Shown: positions 18,248 through 28,054, counted from the first letter of the stretch. The stretch is 41,105 nucleotides of DNA from an uncultured Bacteroidia bacterium (GCA_902778855.1 CACYZM010000016.1:1-41105), one strand, 5' to 3'. Numbers and translations are program-made. The notes: generated by a model from the letters alone, not told the origin.

Positions 18248-18251
<4 letters not shown>
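16776..18251 (+). CDS. Polysaccharide flippase-like membrane protein (MOP/Wzx family)
   Basis: 491 residues. A GTG start at 16776 is preferred to the ATG at 16710: it begins (M)[36 protein letters not shown], the normal start of this family, and lies just after a -7 box. About 12-14 hydrophobic segments run through the protein, with charged loops such as RLDRKLIGR and [10 protein letters not shown]. Family members move lipid-linked sugars across the inner membrane. Here it is joined to dut (ATGA overlap) and murF, a grouping that could suggest a role with cell-wall precursors, but the substrate is unknown. Confidence 0.85.
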
Positions 18252-18679
<428 letters not shown>

Positions 18680-18694
18680 AAAAGGATACGGAAT

Positions 18695-20020
<1,326 letters not shown>

Positions 20021-20027
20021 CGAAATA

Positions 20028-20057
20028 TTTGTATTTCAAAATTTATCCGTATATTTG
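20028..20057 (+). promoter_or_regulatory. Promoter of rpsP-rimM
   Basis: TTTG at 20028-20031, 18 bases, then TATATTTG at 20050-20057, an excellent Bacteroidota promoter. Start expected near 20062, leaving a leader of about 64 bases. Confidence 0.7.
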
Positions 20058-20125
20058 CAGGCCCTTTCTCGAGAAGATAGGGAAGTTAAAATTATTGTAT
20101 TAATTACTAACTTAACGCATTACAA

Positions 20126-20683
20126 ATGGCTGTTAAAATCCGTCTTTCGCGTCACGGCAAGAAGAACTACGCTTACTTCCACATCGTCGTGGCCGATTCA
20201 CGCGCACCGCGTGATGGCCGTCTGATCGAACAGATCGGCCTCTACAACCCGAACACCAACCCCGCTACGATCGTCCTCGACGGCGACAAGGCCCTCGACT
20301 GGCTCAACAAAGGTGCCCAGCCGACCACCACGGCCCGTCGTATCCTCTCCTATGAAGGTGTGATGCTTCGCAAACACCTGCAGGGTGGTGTCGCCAAGGG
20401 CGCTTTCACGCAGGAAGAGGCTGACCGCCGCTACGCTGCCTGGAAGGGCCAGAAAGATTCCAAGCTCGCTTCGAAGAAGCAGACCATCGCCACCGCCGCC
20501 GTGGAAGCCGCCAAGGCTGCCGTGAAGGCTGAGGCCAAGGTCAACCAGGAGCGCGCCGAGGCCATCGCCAAGAAGAAGGCCGAGATCGCCGCTGCCGCTG
20601 AAGCCGCCGCCCGCGAAGCCGCTGAGGCTGCCGCCGCCGCTGCTGCTGAAGCTGAAGCTCCCGCCGAGAATCCGGAAGCGTAA
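20126..20683 (+). CDS. rpsP: 30S ribosomal protein S16 with long Ala/Glu/Lys tail
   Basis: 185 residues. The first about 85 are a standard S16 ([32 protein letters not shown]), which binds 16S rRNA early in 30S assembly. The tail, from about residue 115, is a highly charged Ala-rich helix ([20 protein letters not shown], then poly-Ala/Glu), as is usual in Bacteroidota S16 proteins. rimM begins 7 bases after the stop; the rpsP-rimM pair is conserved widely. Codon choice is more T-rich (GCT, CGT) than in neighbours, consistent with high expression. Confidence 0.96.
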   Translation: MAVKIRLSRHGKKNYAYFHIVVADSRAPRDGRLIEQIGLYNPNTNPATIVLDGDKALDWLNKGAQPTTTARRILSYEGVMLRKHLQGGVAKGAFTQEEADRRYAAWKGQKDSKLASKKQTIATAAVEAAKAAVKAEAKVNQERAEAIAKKKAEIAAAAEAAAREAAEAAAAAAAEAEAPAENPEA

Positions 20684-20690
20684 TTTCGGG

Positions 20691-21149
20691 ATGAAGGTGC
20701 TGAAGTCCTGGGGTGCCGAGGGGCAGGTCGTCCTGAGCCCCGATGCGGAAGATCCCCGGGATTTGAAGAGTCAGGAACCGGTATTCATCGAATTCGATGG
20801 ACTGCCGGTTCCTTTTTATGTCGAATCCGCCCAGCCGCGGGGCTCCCGCTTCATCGTCAAGTTCGAAGGCGTCGACTCGCTGGCCGAAGCCGAAGAACTG
20901 GTCGGCCGCCTGGTCAGCTTCCAGGAAGGCGACGAGGAAGAGGAAGACTCGCTGGTCGGCCTGCGGGTCCGCGACAGCCGCACCCGCCGCACCATCGGCG
21001 AAATCGTCGACGAGGCCGACTACGGCGGCAACCTGGTCATTACCGTGGAAACCGCCGGCGGCGACGTGCTTCTTCCGATTCACGAAGATCTCATCGTCAG
21101 CATCCACGACGACGTGATCACGCTCGATATTCCTGAAGGTTTATTCTGA
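20691..21149 (+). CDS. rimM: 16S rRNA processing protein RimM
   Basis: 152 residues, slightly short. RimM binds S19 and helps mature the 30S head. The N-terminal barrel begins MKVLKSWGAEGQVVLSP, where the Gly-x-x-Gly corresponds to the usual HGIKGE motif, so about ten N-terminal residues common in the family are missing. The C-terminal PRC-barrel part follows (VGLRVRDSRTRRTIGEIVD, VLLPIHEDLIVSI) and ends in LDIPEGLF, the normal family end. It follows rpsP directly. Just after its stop comes the sigma-54-like promoter of the candidate small RNA. Confidence 0.88.
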   Translation: MKVLKSWGAEGQVVLSPDAEDPRDLKSQEPVFIEFDGLPVPFYVESAQPRGSRFIVKFEGVDSLAEAEELVGRLVSFQEGDEEEEDSLVGLRVRDSRTRRTIGEIVDEADYGGNLVITVETAGGDVLLPIHEDLIVSIHDDVITLDIPEGLF

Positions 21150-21159
21150 GAATTTTAGT

Positions 21160-21230
21160 TTTGGCACGCCCTTTGCTTAACCTACGATCGAATAGTTTTT
21201 TCATAGGTTAAGTTTTAGGTTAAAAAGAAT
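21160..21230 (-). repeat. Copy A of the 71-bp inverted element (partner at 15917-15987)
   Basis: 68 of 71 bases match the reverse complement of the partner, 56 without any difference. Flanks diverge fully just outside the -24 box; on the other side a similar hairpin and CATAAA-like border continue to about 21270. Confidence 0.9.
21162..21178 (+). promoter_or_regulatory. Sigma-54 promoter, perfect -24/-12 match, copy A
   Basis: TGGCACG, four bases (CCCT), TTGCTT: the sigma-54 consensus TGGCACG-n4-TTGCW without a mismatch, GG and GC separated by 10 bases. Transcription would start near 21188. The gene for sigma-54 is in this window at 32836. No enhancer-binding protein gene is seen here. Confidence 0.65.
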
Positions 21231-21262
21231 TAGCGACCCGTTGTGAAACGAGTCGCTTTTTC
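21188..21262 (+). ncRNA. Candidate sigma-54-dependent small RNA, copy A
   Basis: About 75 nt from the predicted start to the T-run after the hairpin. It holds CATAGGTTAA and TTAGGTTAA, two near-identical unpaired repeats 12 bases apart, then A-rich sequence and the terminator hairpin. No reading frame on this strand starts within it. It lies in the convergent gap between rimM and the phosphohexomutase gene, and copy B has the same arrangement between purB and a cyclophilin gene. The arrangement recalls the multi-copy sigma-54-dependent Qrr RNAs of Vibrio, by organisation only. Confidence 0.5.
21232..21262. terminator. Bidirectional hairpin terminator between rimM/sRNA and the phosphohexomutase gene
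   Basis: Arms 21232-21242 and 21247-21257, 11 positions, loop GTGA. On the minus strand it pairs fully with one U-G wobble and is followed by AATTCTTTTT, serving the phosphohexomutase gene. On the plus strand one C-A mismatch occurs and TTTTTCT follows, serving the candidate small RNA. Confidence 0.75.
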
Positions 21263-21280
21263 TATTTATGTACTTCCGGT

Positions 21281-22633
21281 TTAGACGAACTGCTCGATGA
21301 TGGAACGCGCCCGGGCGATCTTCTCTTCCAGAAGCTCGAGGTCCGTGGCCTCGCAGAGGAAGCGGAGGTAAGGTTCCGTATTGGAAGGACGCACGTTGAA
21401 CCACCATTTCGGGAATTCCACGCGATAGCCGTCGAAATCGTAGAAGGCCGTGTGCTTTTCTTCCGCCATGAAGGCGTCCTTCACGGCGTCCATGGCTGCC
21501 TGCTTGTTCTCGACGCGGAAATTGATCTCGCCGGAATTCTCATAGTGCTTGATGCGGGCGACCATCTGCGAGAAGGTGACGCCTTCGCGCTTGAGGCGCG
21601 CCACGATGCCCAGCACGAGGATGCCGGCCAGGATGCCGCTGTCGCAATAGAAGAAGTCGCGGAAATAGTAGTGGCCGGCCACTTCGCCGCCCCATACGCC
21701 GTCGAGTTCCCGCAGGCGCGGCGCGGCAAACGCGCGTCCCACCTTCCACATAGCGATTTTGGCACCCAGCGGCTCGAGGTACTCGGCCACCGACTTGGAG
21801 CTGCGGATATCCTGCAGCACGATGCCGTTCTCCCCTTTCTCCTTGATGAAATACTCGCCCAGCAGCGCGATGATCAGGTCGGGCGCGATGAAGCGGCCCG
21901 TCTCGTCGATGAACATCACGCGGTCGGCGTCGCCGTCGTAGATGACGCCGACATCGCATTTCTCGGCGATGACCAGCCGCTGGAGGTCCACCACGTTCTC
22001 CGGCTGGAACGGATTGGCCTCGTGGTTGGGGAAGCTGCCGTCGAGGGTATCGTAGAGATAGAGGGGCTGTTCGCCGAAAATCTGATGCACGAAGATGGAA
22101 GCCATGCCGTTGGAGCAGTCCATGGCGATCTTCAGGTTGGAGAAGTCCTTCTTGAAGGCATTGAGGAATTCAACGTATTCCTCCCGAACGTCGAAATCGT
22201 GGACCGTGCCGCGCTGCGGCTGCACGGGCGTGGGACGTTCTTCGAGGATCCAGCGCTCGATGGTCTGCAGGCCGGAGTCGTAGCCGACCGGCAGGGCCAG
22301 TTCGCGGGAGATTTTCAGGCCGTTGTCTTCCTTGGGGTTGTGCGAGGCGGTGATCTGGATGGAGGCCTTGAAACCGTGGCGGGCCGTGACGTAGTAGACG
22401 AACGGGGTGGTGCTCAGGCCGAGGTCCCAAACTTCGGCGCCGGCATCGAGCAGGCCGCGGAGAACCGCTTCGTGCAGGGCGGGAGAGGAAAGCCGCATGT
22501 CGCGGCCCAGCAGGATACGGTGGGTATCGAGCAGCTCGGGAAGGAAGTACGCCACTTTGTAGGCGAGCTCTTCCGTCAGGTCCGTGCCGAAGTGGCCCCG
22601 GATGTCGTAAGCGTGGAATGCTTTCAGTTTCAT
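21281..22633 (-). CDS. Phosphomannomutase/phosphoglucomutase
   Basis: 450 residues from the ATG at 22633 (MKLKAFHAYDIRGHFG); the frame extends to 22660 but that would run into def. It interconverts hexose 6- and 1-phosphates, feeding nucleotide-sugar synthesis for surface glycans. The phosphoserine loop ITASHNP has the catalytic Ser at 97, the metal loop DGDADR is at about 233-238, and GGEVAGHYYFRDFF is the sugar-binding loop. The C-terminal phosphate-binding loop has RPSNTEPYLRF. Whether it prefers mannose or glucose phosphates (ManB, AlgC-like) cannot be told. It is third in the ruvX-def group. Confidence 0.92.
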   Translation of the reverse strand: MKLKAFHAYDIRGHFGTDLTEELAYKVAYFLPELLDTHRILLGRDMRLSSPALHEAVLRGLLDAGAEVWDLGLSTTPFVYYVTARHGFKASIQITASHNPKEDNGLKISRELALPVGYDSGLQTIERWILEERPTPVQPQRGTVHDFDVREEYVEFLNAFKKDFSNLKIAMDCSNGMASIFVHQIFGEQPLYLYDTLDGSFPNHEANPFQPENVVDLQRLVIAEKCDVGVIYDGDADRVMFIDETGRFIAPDLIIALLGEYFIKEKGENGIVLQDIRSSKSVAEYLEPLGAKIAMWKVGRAFAAPRLRELDGVWGGEVAGHYYFRDFFYCDSGILAGILVLGIVARLKREGVTFSQMVARIKHYENSGEINFRVENKQAAMDAVKDAFMAEEKHTAFYDFDGYRVEFPKWWFNVRPSNTEPYLRFLCEATDLELLEEKIARARSIIEQFV

Positions 22634-22637
22634 GGGT

Positions 22638-23198
22638 TTATTTTTTGTCTGTCTTGACACGGTAACGGGTGCGGACGTTGCCCCGGGTGATGTTCATCAG
22701 TTTCCCGGTCAGCATTTTCCGCCGGATGGGCGAGGCGTGGTCGGTGAACAGGATGCCGTCGAGGTGGTCCATTTCGTGCTGGATCATCCGGGCGGCGAAG
22801 CCGGTGAATTCCTCCTCCACCTCTTCGAAATCGAGGTTCAGGTAGCGGACCCGGATGGTTTCCGGGCGGGTGATGTCGGCGTCGACGTTCGGGATGCTCA
22901 GGCAGCCTTCCTCATAGGAGCAGGTCTTTTCGCTTTCGAACGTGAAGCTGGGATTGATCATCTCGCGGTGGAAGCCTTTCAACTCGGGATAGCGGTCGGC
23001 CAGGTCGTCGCCGTCGACCACGAGGATGCGTTTGGAAACGCCCACCTGCGGGGCGGCCAGGCCGCATCCGTCGGCGTGGTGCATGGTGTCGACCATGTCG
23101 GCGATGAAGGTTTTGAGCCAAGCCTTGTCGGAAAGGTCGTCCTCCTGGGCGGGGGTCCGCAGGACCTGGGAGCCATACAGATAAATCGGTAGGATCAT
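22638..23198 (-). CDS. def: Peptide deformylase
   Basis: 186 residues. It removes the formyl group from the N-terminal Met of new proteins. The three metal-enzyme motifs are GCGLAAPQVG (44-53), EGCLS (97-101, Cys ligand) and QHEMDHLDG (140-148, His ligands and catalytic Glu). It overlaps the ruvX stop in an ATGA, and the phosphohexomutase start lies 4 bases after its stop, so the three are likely translated in a chain. Confidence 0.96.
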   Translation of the reverse strand: MILPIYLYGSQVLRTPAQEDDLSDKAWLKTFIADMVDTMHHADGCGLAAPQVGVSKRILVVDGDDLADRYPELKGFHREMINPSFTFESEKTCSYEEGCLSIPNVDADITRPETIRVRYLNLDFEEVEEEFTGFAARMIQHEMDHLDGILFTDHASPIRRKMLTGKLMNITRGNVRTRYRVKTDKK

Positions 23199-23617
23199 AA
23201 CGTTGTCTTTTGCCGGTCCAGCCAGGTTTGCAGGATCAGGGCCGCGCTCACCTTGTCGACGGCCGCCTTGTCGCGGCGGGCCATTTTCTTCACGCCGCCG
23301 TCGATCATGGCGCGGTGGGCGAGCACGGAGGTGAAGCGTTCGTCCTCGAGGGTGACCGGGATGGCGGGGAAGTGTTTCTTCAGCTGTTTGAGGAACACGT
23401 CCACGTCGGCGGCGGCCTCGGAAGGGGTCTGGTCGAGGTTCATCGGGTAGCCTACCACGAAGCGCTCGACGGCCTGGCTTTCGGCATACTTTTTCAGATA
23501 ATCTATTATCTTTGCAGACGGAACAGTCTCCAGGGCAGAAGCGAAGATCCGGAGCGGGTCGCTGACCGCAACCCCCACGCGTTTTCTTCCATAGTCGATT
23601 CCTATGATTCTGTCCAT
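23195..23617 (-). CDS. ruvX: RuvX/YqgF-family putative Holliday junction resolvase / pre-16S rRNA nuclease
   Basis: 140 residues from the ATG at 23617 (MDRIIGIDYGRKRVGVAVSD), the normal family start; the longer frame would pass the promoter. YqgF proteins have an RNase H-like fold; the E. coli member trims the 5' end of 16S rRNA. Asp8 in IDYG, Glu in LEDERFTS and Asp in RRDKAAVDKVSAALILQ are the expected acidic residues. First gene of ruvX-def-phosphohexomutase. A minus-strand box TAACTTTG lies only five bases before the ATG, implying an almost leaderless message. Confidence 0.93.
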   Translation of the reverse strand: MDRIIGIDYGRKRVGVAVSDPLRIFASALETVPSAKIIDYLKKYAESQAVERFVVGYPMNLDQTPSEAAADVDVFLKQLKKHFPAIPVTLEDERFTSVLAHRAMIDGGVKKMARRDKAAVDKVSAALILQTWLDRQKTTL

Positions 23618-23622
23618 ATTTG

Positions 23623-23630
23623 CAAAGTTA
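23623..23630 (-). promoter_or_regulatory. -7 box TAACTTTG directly before ruvX
   Basis: Exact TAnnTTTG on the minus strand, five bases from the ruvX ATG. If used, the RNA would begin at or within a few bases of the start codon. Confidence 0.45.
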
Positions 23631-23639
23631 ACGATTTCT

Positions 23640-24422
23640 ATGGCAAAACAAGAAAGAAAGTTCGACAGGCGGGGACTCATCTCCTACGGGGCGTTCGCCC
23701 TGGTCGTGATGCTGCTGACCTACCTGCTCATCGCCCATACACCCCTGCGGTACACGCTTCCGGGCTATCCTTCCCGGGAAACCCGCCAGGCCGCCATCGA
23801 CAACTACAAGCTCGTCGACTCGCTCGAGCGGGTCATCGACCTGTGGGCGTTCCAGGTGGCCAACATCCAGCGGGTGGCCACGGGCCGGGAGGCCCTGCCC
23901 CTCGACTCCCTGCGGCTGGGCCGCACCGAAGAAGCTCCCGACGAAGAAACGCTCGCCGGCTACCGCCGCAGCGACTCGCTGCTGCGGGAACAGGTCGAAC
24001 AGCTGGAAGCCCTGCAGAACGCCAATCCCGCTCCGGGCAAGATCGAAGCCCTCGAAAAGGTGAAATTCACCCGCCCGCTGAAAGGCACGCTCAAGGAAGA
24101 TTTCAGCCGCAGCGAGCGGCAGCCCTACGTCCAGGTCAACGCCGCACCCGGCACGACCGTCGCCGCACCGCTCGACGGACGCATCGTCTCCGCCGAATGG
24201 AACGAACTGGAAGGCGGCTCGCTGCGCATGCAGCACGACAACGACTTGACCACCATCTACCGCCACGCCGGCCAGCTCCTCAAGCGGGTCGGTGAGGAAG
24301 TCAAGGCCGGCACGCCCGTCGCCGTCGTCGGCCAGACCGGCGAACTCTCCGAAACGCACATCCTGATCGAACTCCGCTACAAGAACCAGCGTGTCGATCC
24401 CACCCTCTATCTCACGTTCTGA
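23640..24422 (+). CDS. M23/LytM-like domain membrane protein with degenerate zinc ligands
   Basis: 260 residues from the ATG at 23640 (MAKQERKFDRRGLISYGAF). One transmembrane helix at about 15-35, a coiled-coil-like region (about 90-150), then a LytM/M23 domain (about 155-260): APGTTVAAPLDGRIV, YRHAGQLLKRVGEEVKAGTPVAVVGQTG, ETHILIELRYKNQRVDPTLYL. Active M23 enzymes have an HxxxD motif and an HxH pair. Here the first is replaced by YVQVNA and the last reads HIL, so a hydrolase is unlikely. It may act like EnvC or NlpD, which activate amidases; that is inference. Its stop overlaps the dxr start (TGATG). Confidence 0.85.
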   Translation: MAKQERKFDRRGLISYGAFALVVMLLTYLLIAHTPLRYTLPGYPSRETRQAAIDNYKLVDSLERVIDLWAFQVANIQRVATGREALPLDSLRLGRTEEAPDEETLAGYRRSDSLLREQVEQLEALQNANPAPGKIEALEKVKFTRPLKGTLKEDFSRSERQPYVQVNAAPGTTVAAPLDGRIVSAEWNELEGGSLRMQHDNDLTTIYRHAGQLLKRVGEEVKAGTPVAVVGQTGELSETHILIELRYKNQRVDPTLYLTF

Positions 24423-25588
24423 TGGAAGCATCTCCCAAAAGAAGGATCGCCATCCTGGGATCCACCGGATCTATCGGCACCCAGGCCCTCGACGTCATCG
24501 GACAGCATCCCGACCTGTTCGAAGTGGAGCTCCTCACGGCCAACCGCAACAGCCGCCTGCTCATCGAGCAGGCCCGGCAGTTCAATCCCGCCGCCGTGGT
24601 CATCTGCGACGAAAACCTCTACGAGGAAGTGTCCGCCGCCCTCGACCCGCTCGACATCAATGTCTTCGCCGGCATCGGCTCCGTGTGCGACCTGATGCGC
24701 TCGAGCCGCATCGATATGGTGCTCACCGCCATGGTGGGCTTCAGCGGCCTGCGGCCCACCCTGGCCGCCATCGAAGCGGGCAAGGCCATCGCCCTGGCCA
24801 ACAAGGAGACCCTCGTGGCCGCCGGCAGCCTGGTTACGGCGCAAGCCCGGAAGTACGGCGTTCCGATCCTGCCGGTCGATTCCGAGCACTCGGCCATCTT
24901 CCAGTGCCTTCAGGGCGAACACGCCACGCTCGAAAAGATTCTCCTCACGGGCAGCGGCGGGCCGTTCCGCCACAGCACCCGCGAAGAGATGGCCGCCGCC
25001 ACCCGGGAAGAGGCCCTCAACCACCCCCGCTGGAAAATGGGCGCCAAGGTCACCATCGACTCGGCGAGCCTGATGAACAAGGGGCTGGAACTGATCGAGG
25101 CCCGCTGGCTCTTCAACGTGGACCCGAAGGACATCGAGGTGGTCATCCACCCGCAGTCCATCATCCACTCCATGGTCCAGTTCTCCGACGGCTGCGTCAT
25201 GGCGCAGCTCAGCCAGCCCGACATGCGGCTGCCCATCCAGTACGCCCTCTCCTATCCCCGCCGCATCGACTTGAACGCCCGCCGCATCGATTTCGCCGAA
25301 CTCGGCACCCTGACCTTCGAAAAGCCCGACCTCGAGCGGTTCCCCTGCCTGCGTCTGGCCTACGAATCCCTCGAACGCGGCGGCAACGCCACCTGCACGA
25401 TGAACGGGGCCAACGAAGTGGCCGTGGCCGCCTTCCTCGAAGGCAAGATCCGCTTCACCGACATCCCGGAAATCGTCGCCACCGTCCTTTCGCGCAGCAC
25501 CTTCCTCAAAGAGCCCGGCCTCGAAGACATTTATAGCACGGATTTTGAAGCGAAACGGCTCGCTTCCGAACTTGTAAACAGACATTGA
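24422..25588 (+). CDS. dxr: 1-deoxy-D-xylulose-5-phosphate reductoisomerase
   Basis: 388 residues. It converts DXP to MEP with NADPH, the committed step of the MEP isoprenoid pathway. The NADPH loop is GSTGSIGTQALDVI (about 11-24). The metal and substrate residues lie in PVDSEHSAIFQCL and KVTIDSASLMNKGLELIEA, and GGNATCTMNGANEVAV is the conserved C-terminal loop. It shares one base with the M23-like gene upstream and precedes rseP by 4 bases; the dxr-rseP pairing is common in bacteria. Confidence 0.97.
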   Translation: MEASPKRRIAILGSTGSIGTQALDVIGQHPDLFEVELLTANRNSRLLIEQARQFNPAAVVICDENLYEEVSAALDPLDINVFAGIGSVCDLMRSSRIDMVLTAMVGFSGLRPTLAAIEAGKAIALANKETLVAAGSLVTAQARKYGVPILPVDSEHSAIFQCLQGEHATLEKILLTGSGGPFRHSTREEMAAATREEALNHPRWKMGAKVTIDSASLMNKGLELIEARWLFNVDPKDIEVVIHPQSIIHSMVQFSDGCVMAQLSQPDMRLPIQYALSYPRRIDLNARRIDFAELGTLTFEKPDLERFPCLRLAYESLERGGNATCTMNGANEVAVAAFLEGKIRFTDIPEIVATVLSRSTFLKEPGLEDIYSTDFEAKRLASELVNRH

Positions 25589-25592
25589 TAGG

Positions 25593-26978
25593 ATGGTCGT
25601 CCTGTTGAAAATCATCCAGGTGATCCTGGCTCTCTCCCTGCTCGTGCTTTTCCACGAGTTCGGGCACTATACTTTCGCCAAACTCTTCAAGACGCGGGTC
25701 GAAAAGTTCTACCTCTTCTTCAATCCGCGGATCTCGCTCCTGAAATTCAAGCGTTTCGACGGCAAGTGGCACTGCAAGGCCTTCTCGTCGAACGACGATC
25801 CCGTGTGGGACGTCCATCCCGAGAACACGGAATACGGCATCGGCTGGCTGCCGTTCGGCGGCTACTGCAAGATCGCCGGCATGATCGACGAGTCGATGGA
25901 CACCGAAGCGATGAAGCTCCCGCCCCAGCCCTATGAGTTCCGCACCAAGAAGGCCTGGCAGCGTTTCTTCATCATGTTCGGCGGCGTGCTGTTCAACTTC
26001 ATTCTGGCCGTCATCCTGTATGCGGCCATCCTGGGCACCTGGGGCGAAGAGTACCTGCGCAACGAAGACGCGGTCTACGGCATCGCCGTGAACGACCTGT
26101 CCTACGAAATCGGCTTCCGCGACGGCGACCGCATCCTGGCCTTCGACGGGGTCCCGACCGAGAACTTCTCGAACCTGCAGGTCGACCTGGTCCGCTCGCA
26201 GGCGCACGAAGCCACGGTTCTTCGCGGCGGCGACACCATCCAGGTCGCCATCGACCCGATCTATCTCCCGGCGATGCTCAACACGCCGGGCATGTTCGAC
26301 CTGGCCTTCCCGTTCGTGGTCAAGGAAGTCGCGCCCGAATCGCCCAACGCCGATGCGGGCCTGCTGCCGGGCGATGCCGTCACGGGCATCGACGGGCAGG
26401 ACATGTTCCTCGTCCAGCAGATCCAGAAGGAACTCCTGCAGCACCGCGACAGCCGGATCACCGCCACGCTCCGCCGCGATGCCGCGCAACTCGAAATGCC
26501 GCTGCAGGTCGACACGGCCGGCCATATCGGCGTGCTGCTCGACACCGACCTGACGAAGTTCTTCCAGGTCACCACCCACGACTACAACCTCCTCTCGGCT
26601 CTGCCGGCCGGCGCCAAAAAGACCTGGACCACCATCAAGGGCTATGTCCAGGAACTCGGCCTGATCTTCTCGCCCAAGACCCAGGCCTACAAGTCGGTGG
26701 GCAGTTTCATCGCCATCGGCCGCATCTTCCCCGACACCTGGGACTGGTACCGCTTCTGGACGCTCTGCGCCCTGCTCTCCATCATGCTCGGCGTGATGAA
26801 CCTGCTGCCCATCCCGGCGCTTGACGGCGGGCACATCCTCTTCCTGATCTTCGAGATGATTACGGGCCGCAAGCCGTCCGACAAATTCATGATGGTGGCC
26901 GAATGGATCGGCATGGCCCTGCTGATCATGCTGATGGTCCTGGCCTTCGGCAACGACATCCGGAGTCTTTTCCACTGA
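25593..26978 (+). CDS. rseP: Site-2 intramembrane metalloprotease RseP
   Basis: 461 residues. This M50 protease cuts anti-sigma factors and leftover signal peptides in the inner membrane. The zinc site HEFGH is at 21-25 in the first membrane segment and the third ligand is in LLPIPALDGGHILF (LDGG at about 410-413). Two PDZ-like regions lie between (about 160-210 and 245-300). Both membrane halves are present and length is normal for Bacteroidota. It follows dxr, and a DUF4837 lipoprotein follows it by 20 bases. Confidence 0.96.
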   Translation: MVVLLKIIQVILALSLLVLFHEFGHYTFAKLFKTRVEKFYLFFNPRISLLKFKRFDGKWHCKAFSSNDDPVWDVHPENTEYGIGWLPFGGYCKIAGMIDESMDTEAMKLPPQPYEFRTKKAWQRFFIMFGGVLFNFILAVILYAAILGTWGEEYLRNEDAVYGIAVNDLSYEIGFRDGDRILAFDGVPTENFSNLQVDLVRSQAHEATVLRGGDTIQVAIDPIYLPAMLNTPGMFDLAFPFVVKEVAPESPNADAGLLPGDAVTGIDGQDMFLVQQIQKELLQHRDSRITATLRRDAAQLEMPLQVDTAGHIGVLLDTDLTKFFQVTTHDYNLLSALPAGAKKTWTTIKGYVQELGLIFSPKTQAYKSVGSFIAIGRIFPDTWDWYRFWTLCALLSIMLGVMNLLPIPALDGGHILFLIFEMITGRKPSDKFMMVAEWIGMALLIMLMVLAFGNDIRSLFH

Positions 26979-26998
26979 TAGAAATAACTGTTTGCCAT

Positions 26999-27988
26999 AT
27001 GAAAACCAAAACCTTGTTTCTGTTCACCCTGCTGACGGGCCTGCTGATCCTGCTGCCTTCGGGCTGCAACAAGAAGGAGAAGCCGCCCGTGCTGGCTTCC
27101 ATCAGCGGAAAGGCCGGCGAAGTGGAAATCGTCTCGTCCAAATCCGTCTGGGAATCGGAGGCCGGCAACGCCGTCCGCACCGTCCTGCAGGCGGAGTATC
27201 CCTTCACCCCGCAGAAGGAGAACAAATACCGCATCTACAACGTGCCGCCGGAGGGCTTCGTCAACGTATTCCGCGCCCACCGCAACATTCTCTATCTCCA
27301 TATCGCCGACACCTGCAAGCCCAAACTCGCCATCAGCCGGAACGTCTGGGCCGAGCCGCAGACGATGATCACCGTCTACGCGCCCGACGAGGCCGCCGCC
27401 GCCAACGTCATCCTGACGAACGACGAGAAGATCTGCGAGACCTTCGAGGATGCCGAACGCGAACGCGTCATCATGAACGCCAAGGCGTTCCCCAATGAGA
27501 GCCTGGCCGCGGTCGTGCGCAACCAGTTCGGCGGAACTCCCTGGTTCCCCTCTTCCTACAGCATGAAGAAGCGGACCGACGACTTCGTGTGGATCTCCTA
27601 TGAGACCTCCTACACCACGCAGGGCATCTTCATCTACAAGTTCCCCTATACCGGCGAGAACCAGTTCACCCGCGACGCCCTGGTGGCCAAACGCAACGAG
27701 GTGATGAAGGAGAACGTCCCGGGCACCCTGGAGGGCAGCTATATGATCACCAACCCCGTGATCGAGCCGGGTTACTGGCAGAAATCCTACAAGGGCCGCA
27801 CCTTCACCGAAATCCGTTCGCTCTGGGAAACCCAGAACGATTATATGGGCGGACCGTTCATCAGCGACGCCTTCCTCAGCTCCAACGGCAAGGAGGTCAT
27901 CGTGATCGAGGGCTTCGTTTATGCGCCCAAATACGACAAACGCGATTACTTGCGCCAGTTGGAGGCCATAATCTACTCCTGGCACTAA
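26999..27988 (+). CDS. DUF4837 family lipoprotein
   Basis: 329 residues from the ATG at 26999, which gives a lipoprotein signal (MKTKTLFLFTLLTGLLILLPSGC, acylated Cys at 23); the frame starting earlier lies within rseP. The body (SISGKAGEVEIVSSKSVWES, then NVPPEGFVNVFRAHRNILYL, WISYETSYTTQGIFIYKFPY, and GPFISDAFLSSNGKEVIVIEGFVYAPKYDKR) matches DUF4837, a Bacteroidota family of unknown function. The protein would sit on the periplasmic or outer membrane. It is the last gene before tRNA-Glu and probably belongs to the dxr-rseP unit. Confidence 0.85.
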   Translation: MKTKTLFLFTLLTGLLILLPSGCNKKEKPPVLASISGKAGEVEIVSSKSVWESEAGNAVRTVLQAEYPFTPQKENKYRIYNVPPEGFVNVFRAHRNILYLHIADTCKPKLAISRNVWAEPQTMITVYAPDEAAAANVILTNDEKICETFEDAERERVIMNAKAFPNESLAAVVRNQFGGTPWFPSSYSMKKRTDDFVWISYETSYTTQGIFIYKFPYTGENQFTRDALVAKRNEVMKENVPGTLEGSYMITNPVIEPGYWQKSYKGRTFTEIRSLWETQNDYMGGPFISDAFLSSNGKEVIVIEGFVYAPKYDKRDYLRQLEAIIYSWH

Positions 27989-28017
27989 AAAAAATTTGTA
28001 ATCGAAAAAACTTTTTC

Positions 28018-28025
28018 TACCTTTG
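28018..28025 (+). promoter_or_regulatory. -7 box TACCTTTG before tRNA-Glu (position approximate)
   Basis: TACCTTTG is an exact -7 consensus about 30 bases before the tRNA, with TTTG near 27997-28000 at roughly the -33 distance. Start expected near 28031. Confidence 0.6.
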
Positions 28026-28054
28026 CGGTCCCATTCTACCAAGTATGGGATGCC

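Noticed and set aside
20490-20680. Ala-rich tail of S16 as a fusion or frameshift
   Set aside because: Such tails are normal in Bacteroidota S16 proteins.
23507-23514. Plus-strand -7 box TATCTTTG inside ruvX as promoter of the M23-like gene
   Set aside because: Exact -7 match, but no -33 element and a leader of over 120 bases; possible but unsupported.
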